Source of the DNA: an uncultured Opitutia bacterium
GTDB lineage: Bacteria > Verrucomicrobiota > Verrucomicrobiia > Opitutales > UBA953
Assembly: GCA_903957465.1 (NCBI GenBank)
Contig: CAJBPJ010000340.1
Coordinates: 1 to 17,586, forward strand
Direction of reading: 5' to 3'
Length of the DNA: 17,586 nucleotides
Of the stretch, positions 8,606 to 16,984 are shown one piece after another. Each line of letters opens with the position of its first letter. Position 1 is the first letter of the stretch. The position numbers were made by a program, and so were the translations under genes. The notes under the pieces were generated by a model. That model saw nothing but the letters and a program-made list of their open reading frames with translations, did not search any database and was not told where the DNA came from.

Positions 8606-9108
8606 GTAGTCCAACAACCGAAGAGTTTACCTTGCTTGGCCCCAAGCCCGAAGTGCCACCCAGCTGGCTAGAAGCACACGCGCTGGAGCTTGCGACGTAT
8701 GTAGGTGTCGGTGTCCTGCTCTTAGGCACGCTGATCTACCTTCTACGTCGTAAGCGCGCTACGCATGCGAACCCTGCACTCGCTTTCCGCCAACAAATGT
8801 CCGCCGCCAGGGCAGCAGGCCAAGTACAGCTTTGTCAATTATCCGCTAGCGCGTTACGTAATTACATCGCAGCCATTTCTGCAGATGCACCCGCTGGGTT
8901 AACCACCCAAGAACTTTCCGCGGTCATCATCCACTCGCCGATTTTATCAACGAGTGCTGATCCAATTTTGCGAGTTCTGCGAGCAGCTGACCGCGTTAAA
9001 TTTGCGGGCGAGTTAAGCGATCACGAAGAAGTCGCCAGATTAGCTGAGGAAGCTTTTGCGAGACTTGAGCTAGCACGCCAAGCCCTCTGGAGAGAGGTTG
9101 CCCCATGA
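8602..9108 (+). CDS. DUF4381-like single-pass membrane protein
   Basis: This small 168-residue protein has a short Pro-rich N-terminus (PKPEVPPSWLE) and one membrane helix at about 31-47 (ATYVGVGVLLLGTLIYLL). A basic stop-transfer segment (RRKRA) follows, then a helical cytosolic domain. The later LRAADRVKFAGE stretch matches the aDxxKFAg motif of DUF4381 proteins, which typically sit between DUF58 and the VWA genes in this cluster type. The role is unknown; the position suggests an inner-membrane anchor for the DUF58/MoxR complex. ATG overlaps the DUF58 stop (ATGA), and its own stop overlaps batA the same way, so coupling is likely on both sides. Confidence 0.75.
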   Translation: MSSPTTEEFTLLGPKPEVPPSWLEAHALELATYVGVGVLLLGTLIYLLRRKRATHANPALAFRQQMSAARAAGQVQLCQLSASALRNYIAAISADAPAGLTTQELSAVIIHSPILSTSADPILRVLRAADRVKFAGELSDHEEVARLAEEAFARLELARQALWREVAP

Positions 9109-10154
9109 ACGCAGTGTCTCTCGGATTTGAATTTGAACGGCCAGCCCTACTCTTATTGCTGGCACTTCTCCCTCTATGGGCTTGGCTGCGCGGACAAACA
9201 GGTCGCGCGGGTGCGCTCTTGTTTCCAAATTCCAGCCTTCTGGATGGCATCGGCAAGCCCGTGCGCGAAGCCGTCGGCAGACTGCGACCATTTATCCGAT
9301 TACTGACAGCAGCATGCTTCATTGTGGCCATCGCGGGGCCGCGCACAGCAAACAAGGAAGTTGATCGGGACTCCGAAGGCATCGATGTCTTCCTCGTTAT
9401 CGACCTGTCATGGTCAATGAACGCCTTGGACATGGGCCAGCCGAATGAAGAAGTGACCCGCTGGATGGCCACCAAACTAGTGATCAATGATTTCGTGAAG
9501 AGTCGTCCGGATGACCGTATCGGCGCCGTCGTCTTCTCCGGGAAGCCCTACTTATTAAGTCCGCTGACAATTAACAAAGATTGGATCGAGAAAGGGGTGA
9601 GTCGCATGCACATTGGTGCCATTCGAGAAACAGGAACCGCTATTGGCGATGCTATGGCCATGGCCGTGGACCGGATGAAGTCGCTCCCGAAAAACGCCTC
9701 CAAAGTCATCATCTTGCTCACCGACGGTGATGACAACCAAAGCAAAGCTGTTTTGCCAATTCCTTCCGCGGAATTAGCGGCCGCCTTAGGCATACGCGTT
9801 CACACAATCGGCTTGGGCAAAGACGAGCCAACCATATTGCCACAGTTTAACATACAGACAGGCGAGATTTTGCATGATCCACTCGGCCGCCCCATGCCCA
9901 TGCAGACGATTAATCCGGCCAACTACGACATGCTAAAAACCATGGCGAAAGTCGGTGGTGGAAAATTCTTCCGCGCGCTCGACCGCGAACAACTTCGTCG
10001 GGTATACTCAGAAATTGATCGCTTAGAGCGCACAGAGGTACGCATTCGTGAGTCTGTTAGTTACGAAGATCACCGTGCGCTATGGATTGCGGCCGGGGCA
10101 CTCTTTCTTCTCGCCGAAATAATCTGGGCGCTGCTTCGCCCACGTTCACCGTAA
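9105..10154 (+). CDS. batA: BatA-type VWA membrane protein
   Basis: This 349-residue inner-membrane protein has two N-terminal helices (about 12-28 and 62-79), a large von Willebrand factor A domain, and one C-terminal helix (about 326-345), the classical BatA/BatB plan. The metal-ion-dependent adhesion site is intact: D100, S102, S104 (DLSWS), T178 (TGTAIGDA) and D207 (LTDGDD). The motif DRIGAVVFSGKPYLLSPLT is typical of the family. Compared with BatB the first MIDAS loop carries a longer insertion (NALDMGQPNEEVTRW). Bat proteins were named for aerotolerance in Bacteroides, but their actual substrate is unsettled. GAGAGAGG a few bases before ATG 9105 is a usable ribosome site. The start overlaps the previous stop by 4 bases; batB starts 2 bases after this stop. 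Confidence 0.9.
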   Translation: MNAVSLGFEFERPALLLLLALLPLWAWLRGQTGRAGALLFPNSSLLDGIGKPVREAVGRLRPFIRLLTAACFIVAIAGPRTANKEVDRDSEGIDVFLVIDLSWSMNALDMGQPNEEVTRWMATKLVINDFVKSRPDDRIGAVVFSGKPYLLSPLTINKDWIEKGVSRMHIGAIRETGTAIGDAMAMAVDRMKSLPKNASKVIILLTDGDDNQSKAVLPIPSAELAAALGIRVHTIGLGKDEPTILPQFNIQTGEILHDPLGRPMPMQTINPANYDMLKTMAKVGGGKFFRALDREQLRRVYSEIDRLERTEVRIRESVSYEDHRALWIAAGALFLLAEIIWALLRPRSP

Positions 10155-10156
10155 TC

Positions 10157-11161
10157 ATGGACTTTACAGACCCACATCTCCTCCGCCCCTGGGTCCTATG
10201 GCTCATCGCACCTGCCATAGTCATTACCTTTGGCCTACTCAGGTTTGGCGCGCACCGTCGACTGGGTGCTTTGAGCCGGTTTATCTCTGAGCGCATGCTG
10301 GCTCGCGCTGGCCGTAATGATTCCGCAAGCCGTCGCCTACTGAAAGAGGTTATGGTTTGCCTGGCAGCCTTGCTCATCGGCGTCGCCTTGGCAGGTCCGC
10401 GCTGGGGCGTGGAAGTCAGTCAGGCGACGTCGCAAGCGGAGGACGTAGTTTTTGTTCTCGATACGTCACGGTCAATGCTGGTCAAAGACGTGCGCCCTTC
10501 GCGACTTGAACGGGCTAAAAGTTCAATCAGCTCCTTTGTACGCAGAAAAGGTACGGGCAGCGTGGGGCTAGTTGCATTCTCAGGACAGGCTTTCTTGCAG
10601 TGCCCGCTTACCCGTGACTATGACTCTTTCTTCCGCACGCTCAATGAAACGGATACACGTTCGATCCCTGTCTCTGGCACAGATATCGCCCGCGCGCTCG
10701 AAGAAGCAGAGGGTGCTTTTGCCGCGAATCGAAATCGGAAACTCGTTATTATTTTAACAGACGGTGAAGACCTTGAAGCGGGTGGCATTGAAGCGGCCGG
10801 CAAACTTAAACGGAAGGGACTCGTCGTTCATACGGTCGGCGTGGGCACTCCCACGGGCGGACAAATTACCGTGGTCGGCCCAACGGGTCTTCCCGATGCG
10901 CTGCGTGATGAGGAGGGCAATGCCGTCACTAGCCGACTCGACGAAGCGACGTTGACCAAAGTCTCTTCCGCTTCAGGTGGACGCTACGTTCGCCTTGGCC
11001 AGGCCGGAGAAGGCATGGAAGCACTGCGGCTTGCCATTCAAGCAGGCACAGACTCAGCAAACTCAACCCGTCGAGGAATCCCTCGCGAAGATCTATTCGT
11101 CATCATCGCCCTACTCCTTCTCGTTATGGAGACACTCATTTCCACCCGTCGAACCCCATGA
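10157..11161 (+). CDS. batB: BatB-type VWA membrane protein
   Basis: This 334-residue paralogue of the preceding BatA has N-terminal helices at about 10-29 and 64-83, a VWA domain, and a C-terminal helix at about 308-330. The MIDAS residues are all present: D102, S104, S106 (DTSRS), T175 (SGTDIARA) and D202 (LTDGED). PSRLERAKSSI after the first loop, and GLVAFSGQAFLQCPLT, are standard BatB motifs. The frame is open to an ATG at 10082, but that would overlap batA by 73 bases and add a non-family N-terminus, so ATG 10157 is chosen. Its stop overlaps batC (ATGA). BatA and BatB probably pair through MIDAS and transmembrane contacts, exposing VWA domains to one face of the membrane. Confidence 0.9.
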   Translation: MDFTDPHLLRPWVLWLIAPAIVITFGLLRFGAHRRLGALSRFISERMLARAGRNDSASRRLLKEVMVCLAALLIGVALAGPRWGVEVSQATSQAEDVVFVLDTSRSMLVKDVRPSRLERAKSSISSFVRRKGTGSVGLVAFSGQAFLQCPLTRDYDSFFRTLNETDTRSIPVSGTDIARALEEAEGAFAANRNRKLVIILTDGEDLEAGGIEAAGKLKRKGLVVHTVGVGTPTGGQITVVGPTGLPDALRDEEGNAVTSRLDEATLTKVSSASGGRYVRLGQAGEGMEALRLAIQAGTDSANSTRRGIPREDLFVIIALLLLVMETLISTRRTP

Positions 11162-12120
11162 AATCTAGCATTATTTTACTTTTGGGATTCACCACAGCTT
11201 TCGCCGCCGACAATGGCGCCCAGGCGGAATTTTCCGAACTCAACGCGCGCGAATTACATAATCTCGGCACACAACGACTCGCTGACAAAGAGCTTTCAGG
11301 CTCTGAAGAAGCTCTACGAGCGTCACTCGCACGCGATCAAGACAAGCTACGCCCGGACACATTACACAATCTCGGCCACGTGCGCTTTGGTAAAGGCCGA
11401 GCGATGTTGGGCGGTAAAACTAAAGGCGAGGTGACCGATGTTTCTATCGCGCGCTCATATGTTGAGGCGGCAGACGCAGATGTCTCAGACATCGAAGACA
11501 TGATTAAGTACCTTGATAAAGCAAAAGCTGAAAAACGTGAGCCTGACTACGTTCCCGCTATTTCTGCACTGTCTTCGGGTATCAATACTTACAGGACTAT
11601 GAAGAAAACCTCGATCCCCGAGGCGGAAAAACAGCTCAACCAGCGCGGCTCTGTAAACAGCACCTGGACACGCTCTCTCGGAGACTTCCGCGGTGCCGTG
11701 GAATTAAATGCGGCCGACACCGACGCCAAAACGAATGCAGACCGCATTGAAGAACTTCTTCGTCAACTTCGACGGGAGACAGAGTCCCTACAAGAAGCAC
11801 AGAGCGACCAACGTAAAAAGCTCGAAGAGCTTCGCAAAGCTATCACCGAACTCATCAAGCGCATTCCGCCGGAAAAACTTCCTGAAGGCGAAGGCGACGG
11901 AGATGAAGAAGATGACTTCGGACAGGGCAAAAAACCTCGAGCAGGAGGCGGCAATCAGCCGTCGGATGAAGGCGATGAAGGCAAGATGACAGATCAAGAA
12001 GCCCGCAGCACTCTTGAGTCGTTACGCGATGAATTCGGCCGAAAGATGTCGACGACCGGCGGCAAAGGCGGGCAAGGCGGTGCGGGCAAGCCAGGCGACC
12101 GGAAAGGTAAGGACTACTGA
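11158..12120 (+). CDS. batC: BatC-type exported TPR protein
   Basis: This 320-residue protein has a signal peptide at 1-17 (MKSSIILLLGFTTAFAA), then TPR-like helical repeats (for example ELHNLGTQRLADKELSGSEE and TLHNLGHVRFGKGRAML). A charged coiled-coil follows at about 195-245 (RIEELLRQLRRETESLQEAQ). The C-terminal tail of about 75 residues is low-complexity, acidic then Gly/Lys-rich, and probably disordered. It keeps the TPR-plus-tail plan of BatC but is longer in the middle than a minimal BatC. Probable location is the periplasm, as a scaffold for BatA/BatB/BatD. Start ATG 11158 overlaps the batB stop. Identity rests mostly on position and architecture because TPR sequence is weakly conserved. 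Confidence 0.75.
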   Translation: MKSSIILLLGFTTAFAADNGAQAEFSELNARELHNLGTQRLADKELSGSEEALRASLARDQDKLRPDTLHNLGHVRFGKGRAMLGGKTKGEVTDVSIARSYVEAADADVSDIEDMIKYLDKAKAEKREPDYVPAISALSSGINTYRTMKKTSIPEAEKQLNQRGSVNSTWTRSLGDFRGAVELNAADTDAKTNADRIEELLRQLRRETESLQEAQSDQRKKLEELRKAITELIKRIPPEKLPEGEGDGDEEDDFGQGKKPRAGGGNQPSDEGDEGKMTDQEARSTLESLRDEFGRKMSTTGGKGGQGGAGKPGDRKGKDY

Positions 12121-12121
12121 A

Positions 12122-13825
12122 ATGCGTAGGATTTTTACATGGCTTTGGTTGCTCGTGCCCTTGCTCAGCCAAGCGGCCGATACCGTCACGACTAAAATCA
12201 CTCCAGACAACCTTGGGCCCGGTGAGCCTTTCAGAATGGAAATCACTGTGACATCTACAGGCGACTTTGCAGGGCCGGTCTTACGCATCGCCTCTGAGCT
12301 CCCTGTTCTTGAATTCATCCCGCTACGTTTTAGCGGCCAACGCTTTTCCTCCGGAAACACCTGCACTCTACTCATTAGCGGCGTCGCCCCAGAATCTCCT
12401 GGCTTACACCGTATACCTGGATTCACGGCGACGTTTTCGGTACGAAAAATCGAAATCCCTGAAACCCGCTTTTTCGTTAAAGCGAATGAACCCGGCGTCC
12501 GACAAGGCTTTGCGAAGGCTGTTTTAGAAATGCCCGAGCGCACCTTCTATGTAGGTGAAACTGTCCAGGCGCTTATTCATTTTAAACACGGCACCAGCGA
12601 GCGTATTACAGGATTTTATGGAATTGAATCGCGCTCTGAAACGATCAAATCGCGCAGCACCGTCATTAATAATCCAGAAGACAACGGCGACCCAGCGAAT
12701 AGCTTAAGTTCGGAGAACTCTAAAATTGCTGCCATCGAACTCACCCCGACACAAGCAGGCGAAATTGATGTTCGGCTCTCCGGCATGATGTTTGTCGAAA
12801 TGAACCAGAGTGCCGGCCAGTTAAATAGGGATAGGCCATTTAGCTTCTCACGAAAAATCAAGGTAGCCCACGTTCCTGAAAAGAACCGCCCAGCTGACTG
12901 GAACGGTGCAGTCGGCTCTTTAACCGCAGGACCTGTGAGCCTGTCCAATTCCAAACCAGGTATCGGCGAGCCCATCAACCTTTCGGTAACTGTCACCGGC
13001 AACGCGAACCTTGATCGTATTCTCGCCCCCGAAGTCCCCCATGGCGACCTCTGGGACGTGATGCCAGCCAACGACAAACCTCGGGCCATGCGTAAAGATA
13101 GCCAGCGCACTTTCAGCTATACGCTAATACCGCGTCTGCCTGGAAATCTTAAAACACCTAGCGTTCGGCTGAGCTTCTTTAATCCTGAAACCAAAACGTA
13201 CGAGCGAATCGAGTTTGCGCCACAAGACGTCACGGTAACCGGGCGGGCACCCGAAAAAGTTGAGCTCGTTGCTATCGATCCTGCTGCAACCATCGGAGCC
13301 ACTGAAAAAGCATCCCAGCGGGCAACCGAATTACTCAACCCTGATACAACCGCGGGCGGCACGCGCACTCGCCCAAATTTACTCGCTCAACCCTCTACGC
13401 TGGTCTGGTCCCAGCTTGGACTCTTGGGCTTACTGGCCGGAGCACTGATTTGGTCAGCGCGACGCGATTGGCTACATCGCCATCCAGAGATCTTGCGCCG
13501 TCGCACGGCCCTTGTCGCTTTGCGCAAAGCTCGACGTCTCTCGCGTAAAGCAGAGCGCAATGGCGATACGGATGCGCATGCACATGCATGCGTAACAGCT
13601 CTGCGTGCGGGTGCCGCACCACTCGTGGAGGCGACAGATGTCGCACTCACCGCCGAAGATATTCTGCGCGCCATACCTGAACTAACGGCCCCTGCGAGCG
13701 TGCGGGCAATTTTCCGACGAGCAGACGGTACGCGTTTTGGAGGAGCAATGACCGCCGAGACCCTAAACTTGCATGGCGATATCGAGCGTTGCTTAAAACA
13801 AATGGAGGAACGGCTATGCGCTTAA
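12122..13825 (+). CDS. batD: BatD-type envelope protein
   Basis: This 567-residue protein has a signal peptide (residues 1-19, MRRIFTWLWLLVPLLSQAA) and a long beta-rich periplasmic region of Ig-like repeats (about 20-420). A single membrane helix at about 424-445 (SQLGLLGLLAGALIWSA) is followed by a basic, helical cytosolic tail of about 120 residues. This is the BatD oxygen-tolerance family plan: motifs such as PGEPFRMEITV at the start and a second repeat GEPINLSVTVTGNANLDRI in the same register. The frame stays open to an ATG at 12014 within batC, but the signal peptide shows that ATG 12122, one base after the batC stop, is the real start. It overlaps batE by 10 bases. Function is unknown; it probably contacts the periplasmic VWA and TPR partners. 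Confidence 0.85.
   Translation: MRRIFTWLWLLVPLLSQAADTVTTKITPDNLGPGEPFRMEITVTSTGDFAGPVLRIASELPVLEFIPLRFSGQRFSSGNTCTLLISGVAPESPGLHRIPGFTATFSVRKIEIPETRFFVKANEPGVRQGFAKAVLEMPERTFYVGETVQALIHFKHGTSERITGFYGIESRSETIKSRSTVINNPEDNGDPANSLSSENSKIAAIELTPTQAGEIDVRLSGMMFVEMNQSAGQLNRDRPFSFSRKIKVAHVPEKNRPADWNGAVGSLTAGPVSLSNSKPGIGEPINLSVTVTGNANLDRILAPEVPHGDLWDVMPANDKPRAMRKDSQRTFSYTLIPRLPGNLKTPSVRLSFFNPETKTYERIEFAPQDVTVTGRAPEKVELVAIDPAATIGATEKASQRATELLNPDTTAGGTRTRPNLLAQPSTLVWSQLGLLGLLAGALIWSARRDWLHRHPEILRRRTALVALRKARRLSRKAERNGDTDAHAHACVTALRAGAAPLVEATDVALTAEDILRAIPELTAPASVRAIFRRADGTRFGGAMTAETLNLHGDIERCLKQMEERLCA
13804..13808 (+). promoter_or_regulatory. batE: Strong Shine-Dalgarno that fixes the batE start
   Basis: GGAGG lies 7 bases before ATG 13816, inside the end of batD. 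It is the clearest ribosome site in the window and supports 13816 over the in-frame ATG at 13789, which has no such site. Confidence 0.75.
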
Positions 13826-14571
13826 TACTCATGCTCCTGGCAGGGATTGTTTCGGGTGCGCCTGTTCAAGATCGAGATGTGATTGCGCGCGAAGCTTACC
13901 TTGCGGGCGATTCAGCCACCGCACTTGAAAACTGGTCTGCGCTTATTGCAGAAGAAGGTATCTCTGCTGCACGCTTGTCCGCGATGGGTAATGCCGAATG
14001 GCGTTTAGGGAGAAAGGGTCGCGCTATGGTGTGCTGGGAGCGAGCCCTCTCGCTGGACGCATCCGATCCAGTTGCGCGTGCAGGCATCATCCATGCGACA
14101 TCACTGGGAGGCGTCGAAAGGCCGCGGTCGACCTGGCAAGAACAGTACGCTTCCGGGCTAAACCCAGACACCTGGACGGCAATCACTCTCCTATCATTCT
14201 GGACTTTGGTGCTGACGTGGGCCTGGCCGCGCCTGCGTGCAAAAAAACTGACAGATACCCATCACAAATTGCTTTTGTCTGCGTTCACCCTGTTAGTCCT
14301 TAGCATTCCAGGCGCTTGGGGGACATGGACAAGTCGCGAACGTGCGATTGTTCGCTTAACTGAAGAATCCCTTAAGCTTACGCCGACCGTACTGGGTGAA
14401 TACCTCGCACCACTCGGAGAAGGCGACGTCGTACGCACACAGCGACACCTTAACGGGCATATTCGAGTCGAGCTGTCAGGCGGACAAGTTGGGTGGGTGC
14501 GCGAAGAAGCCGTTGAGTCGGCATGGGGAGTCACCCCTCCGCGCTCCTTAGACGCCCCCGCACAGCCCTAA
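13816..14571 (+). CDS. batE: BatE-type TPR and SH3-like membrane protein
   Basis: This 251-residue protein has an N-terminal signal or anchor (MRLILMLLAGIVSGA) and TPR helices at about 20-95 (YLAGDSATALENW; GNAEWRLGRKGRAMVCWERAL). Two membrane helices lie at about 120-136 and 150-167. A C-terminal bacterial SH3-like domain (about 185-240) ends GWVREEAVE, the usual SH3b closing motif. This TPR-TM-TM-SH3 order is what BatE proteins carry. The start is fixed by GGAGG at 13804 and overlaps batD by 10 bases. It is the last bat gene; the LptF/LptG permease follows after 44 bases. Confidence 0.82.
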   Translation: MRLILMLLAGIVSGAPVQDRDVIAREAYLAGDSATALENWSALIAEEGISAARLSAMGNAEWRLGRKGRAMVCWERALSLDASDPVARAGIIHATSLGGVERPRSTWQEQYASGLNPDTWTAITLLSFWTLVLTWAWPRLRAKKLTDTHHKLLLSAFTLLVLSIPGAWGTWTSRERAIVRLTEESLKLTPTVLGEYLAPLGEGDVVRTQRHLNGHIRVELSGGQVGWVREEAVESAWGVTPPRSLDAPAQP

Positions 14572-14615
14572 GACTTTCCGCTCGCGCGGTTTACGATAGA
14601 TGGGTTGGATGCGTT

Positions 14616-15755
14616 GTGCGCATTCTTGATCGATTCGTACTACGAGAAACCGCCACTTCAGCTTTTACGGCTACAGGGGGATGCGTATTCGTCATGGTTG
14701 CTGGCAATGCCGTGCGACAAATCGCCGGCGAATTCGCCGCAGGCCGTGTCAGCGCGGGAGAGGCTATTGAGTTGGTCGCGCTGCTTATTCCTGGCGTCAT
14801 CCCTTATGCCCTACCCCTGGGCATGCTTGCTGGAATCTTGGTAGCTTTTGGCCGAATGGGGGCTCAGCAGGAATTAACCGCAATGAAGTCAGGCGGCATA
14901 TCGCTCCTGCGCATTGCTGCGCCAACTTTAATTCTATCAGGCGTACTCGCCCTAACTTGCTGCTGGATTAACCTCGAGGTAGCCCCACGCGCAAACAGCA
15001 CTTACCGCGCCCTGCTATCTGGAGTCGCTTCGGACAATCCTGCCTCCGTGATCATTCCCGGAGAGTTTTGTCGAAGCTTCCCAGGGGTCGTTCTACGTGC
15101 ATCCAAGCGCGAGGACGACGTTCTCACTGATCTCTGGGTTTGGCAACTCGATGAAACCGGCCGACTCACACAGAGCACACAGGCGACAACCGCAAAGATC
15201 ACGCGCATCCCTGGTACGGACGGCGAACCTGATTTCATCAAGATTGTGACAAAGGGCGCTCACATCGAGCGACTGCCTGTGGGCGAGAATCAACACGCCA
15301 AACCATCCACCTTTATTTCCATGGCGGATGCCGACTTTAAATTTCCGGTAGCGCGCACAGAGTCAGTCGGTAAACGCAAGCTGCGCTGGCTAACGACCAG
15401 CGAACTACTGGCAGCAATGGAAACGGGCTGGCAGTTGCCCCCGAATGCCAAACCCGAAGAAGTAGCCATCGCCAAACTCGAGCCGCTTAAACAAATCAAT
15501 GCACACCTGGCGTCGGCGCTATCTGTGCTGACCCTTTCAGCCCTTGCCATACCGCTCGCCGTACGCGTTGGACGACAAGAAACCTTCATCAATGCAACCG
15601 TCGCCCTCGGGGTAGCATTAAGCTTTTATGTTCTTTCCGCGATGGCTGCTTGGGCGAAATCGCCGAGCGTACATCCAGAAATCTTGATTTGGGTGCCGAA
15701 TCTTTGTGTGGCCATCCTCGCCGTGATACTCTTCCGGCGCGCTTCACGGCACTAA
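14616..15755 (+). CDS. LptF/LptG family lipopolysaccharide export permease
   Basis: This 379-residue YjgP/YjgQ family permease begins VRILDRFVLRETATSAF, the family's N-terminal motif. It has three N-terminal membrane helices, a periplasmic beta-jellyroll domain (about 140-280), then three C-terminal helices with the conserved HLASALSVLTLSALAIPLAVR stretch. LptF and LptG join LptB2 to extract lipopolysaccharide and pass it to LptC/LptA. I cannot tell F from G. Only one copy is in the window; its partner and the ATPase must lie elsewhere. Start: GTG 14616 places the family motif at the N-terminus, 44 bases after batE. An in-frame ATG at 14523 would add 31 non-family residues and overlap batE by 49 bases. 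It converges on ctaG with 7 bases between stops. Confidence 0.88.
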   Translation: MRILDRFVLRETATSAFTATGGCVFVMVAGNAVRQIAGEFAAGRVSAGEAIELVALLIPGVIPYALPLGMLAGILVAFGRMGAQQELTAMKSGGISLLRIAAPTLILSGVLALTCCWINLEVAPRANSTYRALLSGVASDNPASVIIPGEFCRSFPGVVLRASKREDDVLTDLWVWQLDETGRLTQSTQATTAKITRIPGTDGEPDFIKIVTKGAHIERLPVGENQHAKPSTFISMADADFKFPVARTESVGKRKLRWLTTSELLAAMETGWQLPPNAKPEEVAIAKLEPLKQINAHLASALSVLTLSALAIPLAVRVGRQETFINATVALGVALSFYVLSAMAAWAKSPSVHPEILIWVPNLCVAILAVILFRRASRH

Positions 15756-15762
15756 TGGCCAC

Positions 15763-16542
15763 TTATCGCTCTTCGCGATACCAACCGAAGAACGAGCTGG
15801 CCATGTGCCAAAGCGAGAAGACCTCGTTAAAGAGCTTCATGATGACGGCCCCAAGAACTTGGTCTTGGAGTGCATCCAGACGGAAAATTCGTGGAGCAAG
15901 TCGGTAAGTCTCATACAGCGGCTGCGTATTATCAAAAATCAGAACAGCCCACAACGGGAGGTCTGCAACCATTAGCCCGAAGCAGTAAAGGAGGGCGGTG
16001 CCATGGCCGAGAGGAGGCAAAACTTTGGATCGAGATACCAGCGGCCAAACCAGCAAAAGCGCGGGGAAGAACATCGATGCATGCTCGATGATATGAACTG
16101 TTCGATCGCGAAGCGCCCACTCGTATAGCTCTGGAAAGTGCCAAACGGAAAAGCAGAAATTGAAGCCGACGGCGGCGACCAACGGGTGCGTCAACAAGCG
16201 CAGCGTACGACAAATGCGTTGATGCCGTAAAAGCCAGCTATCCAAAATTTCAGGAGGGAGGCCGGTTACAACAAGCGGAGCAGCGACATAGATGAGCAGC
16301 ATGTGCTGCAACATGTGTGCCGAAAAAAGATACGCTTCTCCGAGTTGATCCAACGGAGATCCGACCGCGATAAAGGCTGCGGCAATACCCAAATAGAATC
16401 GAATAGCGTAGCCACGCGGATAGCCCATGCCCGGAGCAAGTTGCGCACGCAAAGGTCCGCAAATCATCGCATACGCCCAACACACACCCACCACAAACAA
16501 CAGGAGGAGTGGTTCAGTGTGCCAATGTAGCGGGAGTTTCAC
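15763..16542 (-). CDS. ctaG: Cytochrome c oxidase assembly factor CtaG
   Basis: This 259-residue integral membrane protein of the caa3-type CtaG family (not the Cox11-type CtaG) has about seven helices. Conserved histidines fit a copper-handling role: H76 and H80 (SAHMLQHMLL), H135 (WHFPELYEWAL), H150 and H154 (VHIIEHASMF), with DALQDQVLGAVIMK near 223-236 and a late WH at 245-246. In Bacillus CtaG is needed to form active caa3 oxidase. The start is GTG 16542, which gives the normal family N-terminus (KLPLHWHTEP). It is the last gene of the oxidase operon, 91 bases after subunit IV, with an intercistronic hairpin in between. Its stop is 7 bases from that of the convergent permease, with no visible terminator. 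Confidence 0.93.
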   Translation of the reverse strand: MKLPLHWHTEPLLLLFVVGVCWAYAMICGPLRAQLAPGMGYPRGYAIRFYLGIAAAFIAVGSPLDQLGEAYLFSAHMLQHMLLIYVAAPLVVTGLPPEILDSWLLRHQRICRTLRLLTHPLVAAVGFNFCFSVWHFPELYEWALRDRTVHIIEHASMFFPALLLVWPLVSRSKVLPPLGHGTALLYCFGLMVADLPLWAVLIFDNTQPLYETYRLAPRIFRLDALQDQVLGAVIMKLFNEVFSLWHMASSFFGWYREER

Positions 16543-16548
16543 TCAAGC

Positions 16549-16581
16549 GCACTCAGTGCGTGCAGATGGCACTGTGAGTGC
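16549..16581. repeat. Intercistronic imperfect inverted repeat between subunit IV and ctaG
   Basis: GCACTCA 16549-16555 pairs with TGAGTGC 16575-16581, and GTGC 16556-16559 with GCAC 16569-16572, with a 2-base bulge and a 9-base loop. In the minus-strand transcript this is an 11-bp hairpin ending 6 bases before the ctaG start. No U-run follows, so it is more likely an mRNA stability or translation element than a terminator. Confidence 0.5.
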
Positions 16582-16633
16582 ATCCTGAGCCACTTCAAGT
16601 ACTCACTGATATTTGGTTAAGCTGCCTCGACAA

Positions 16634-16975
16634 TCAGGAGAACCAAGCAGTATCCACGCGGTCGAAGGAAAACAGTGCAACCAGTGCGGTAAATGTCGCA
16701 CAGGCAAGGCCTAGACCAGCTATAAAGAGCCAGAAAAGTAACCGTGCATCATAAATCAGATGCATAAACCAAAGTACGACAGCAAAGAATTTACCGACCG
16801 ACATCACTGTAAGTAGCGTCAATATAAGTGCGACCGGCAACGGCAGGAAGATGACAACAATTTCTGCGCCCGTAATCACCGCCAGCCAAAGTGCCAACGT
16901 GATGAAGTGGTGGTAGCGACGTGTTTCCTCGGCGAGGAAATTGGCGTCAATCGCAGGTTCAGCGTGTGCAGACAT
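16634..16975 (-). CDS. ctaF: Cytochrome c oxidase subunit IV (prokaryotic type)
   Basis: This 113-residue protein has three membrane helices (about 23-43, 46-75 and 79-103) preceded by a soluble N-terminus containing RRYHHFITLALWL. The stretch KFFAVVLWFMHLIYD at 62-76 matches the conserved K.....FMHL motif of bacterial oxidase subunit IV. It is a small accessory subunit that stabilises the catalytic core of aa3/caa3 oxidases. Start ATG 16975 lies 9 bases after the stop of subunit III. Context fits the usual III-IV-CtaG order. Confidence 0.88.
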   Translation of the reverse strand: MSAHAEPAIDANFLAEETRRYHHFITLALWLAVITGAEIVVIFLPLPVALILTLLTVMSVGKFFAVVLWFMHLIYDARLLFWLFIAGLGLACATFTALVALFSFDRVDTAWFS

Positions 16976-16984
16976 GGGGAAGGG

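Noticed and set aside
12014..12121. 36-codon upstream extension of batD inside batC
   Set aside because: The signal peptide beginning at 12122 would be buried; the extension only reflects an open frame in the repetitive batC tail.
14523..14615. Upstream ATG start for the LptF/LptG permease
   Set aside because: It adds 31 residues unlike the family and overlaps batE; GTG 14616 places the conserved RILDRFVLRE motif at the N-terminus.
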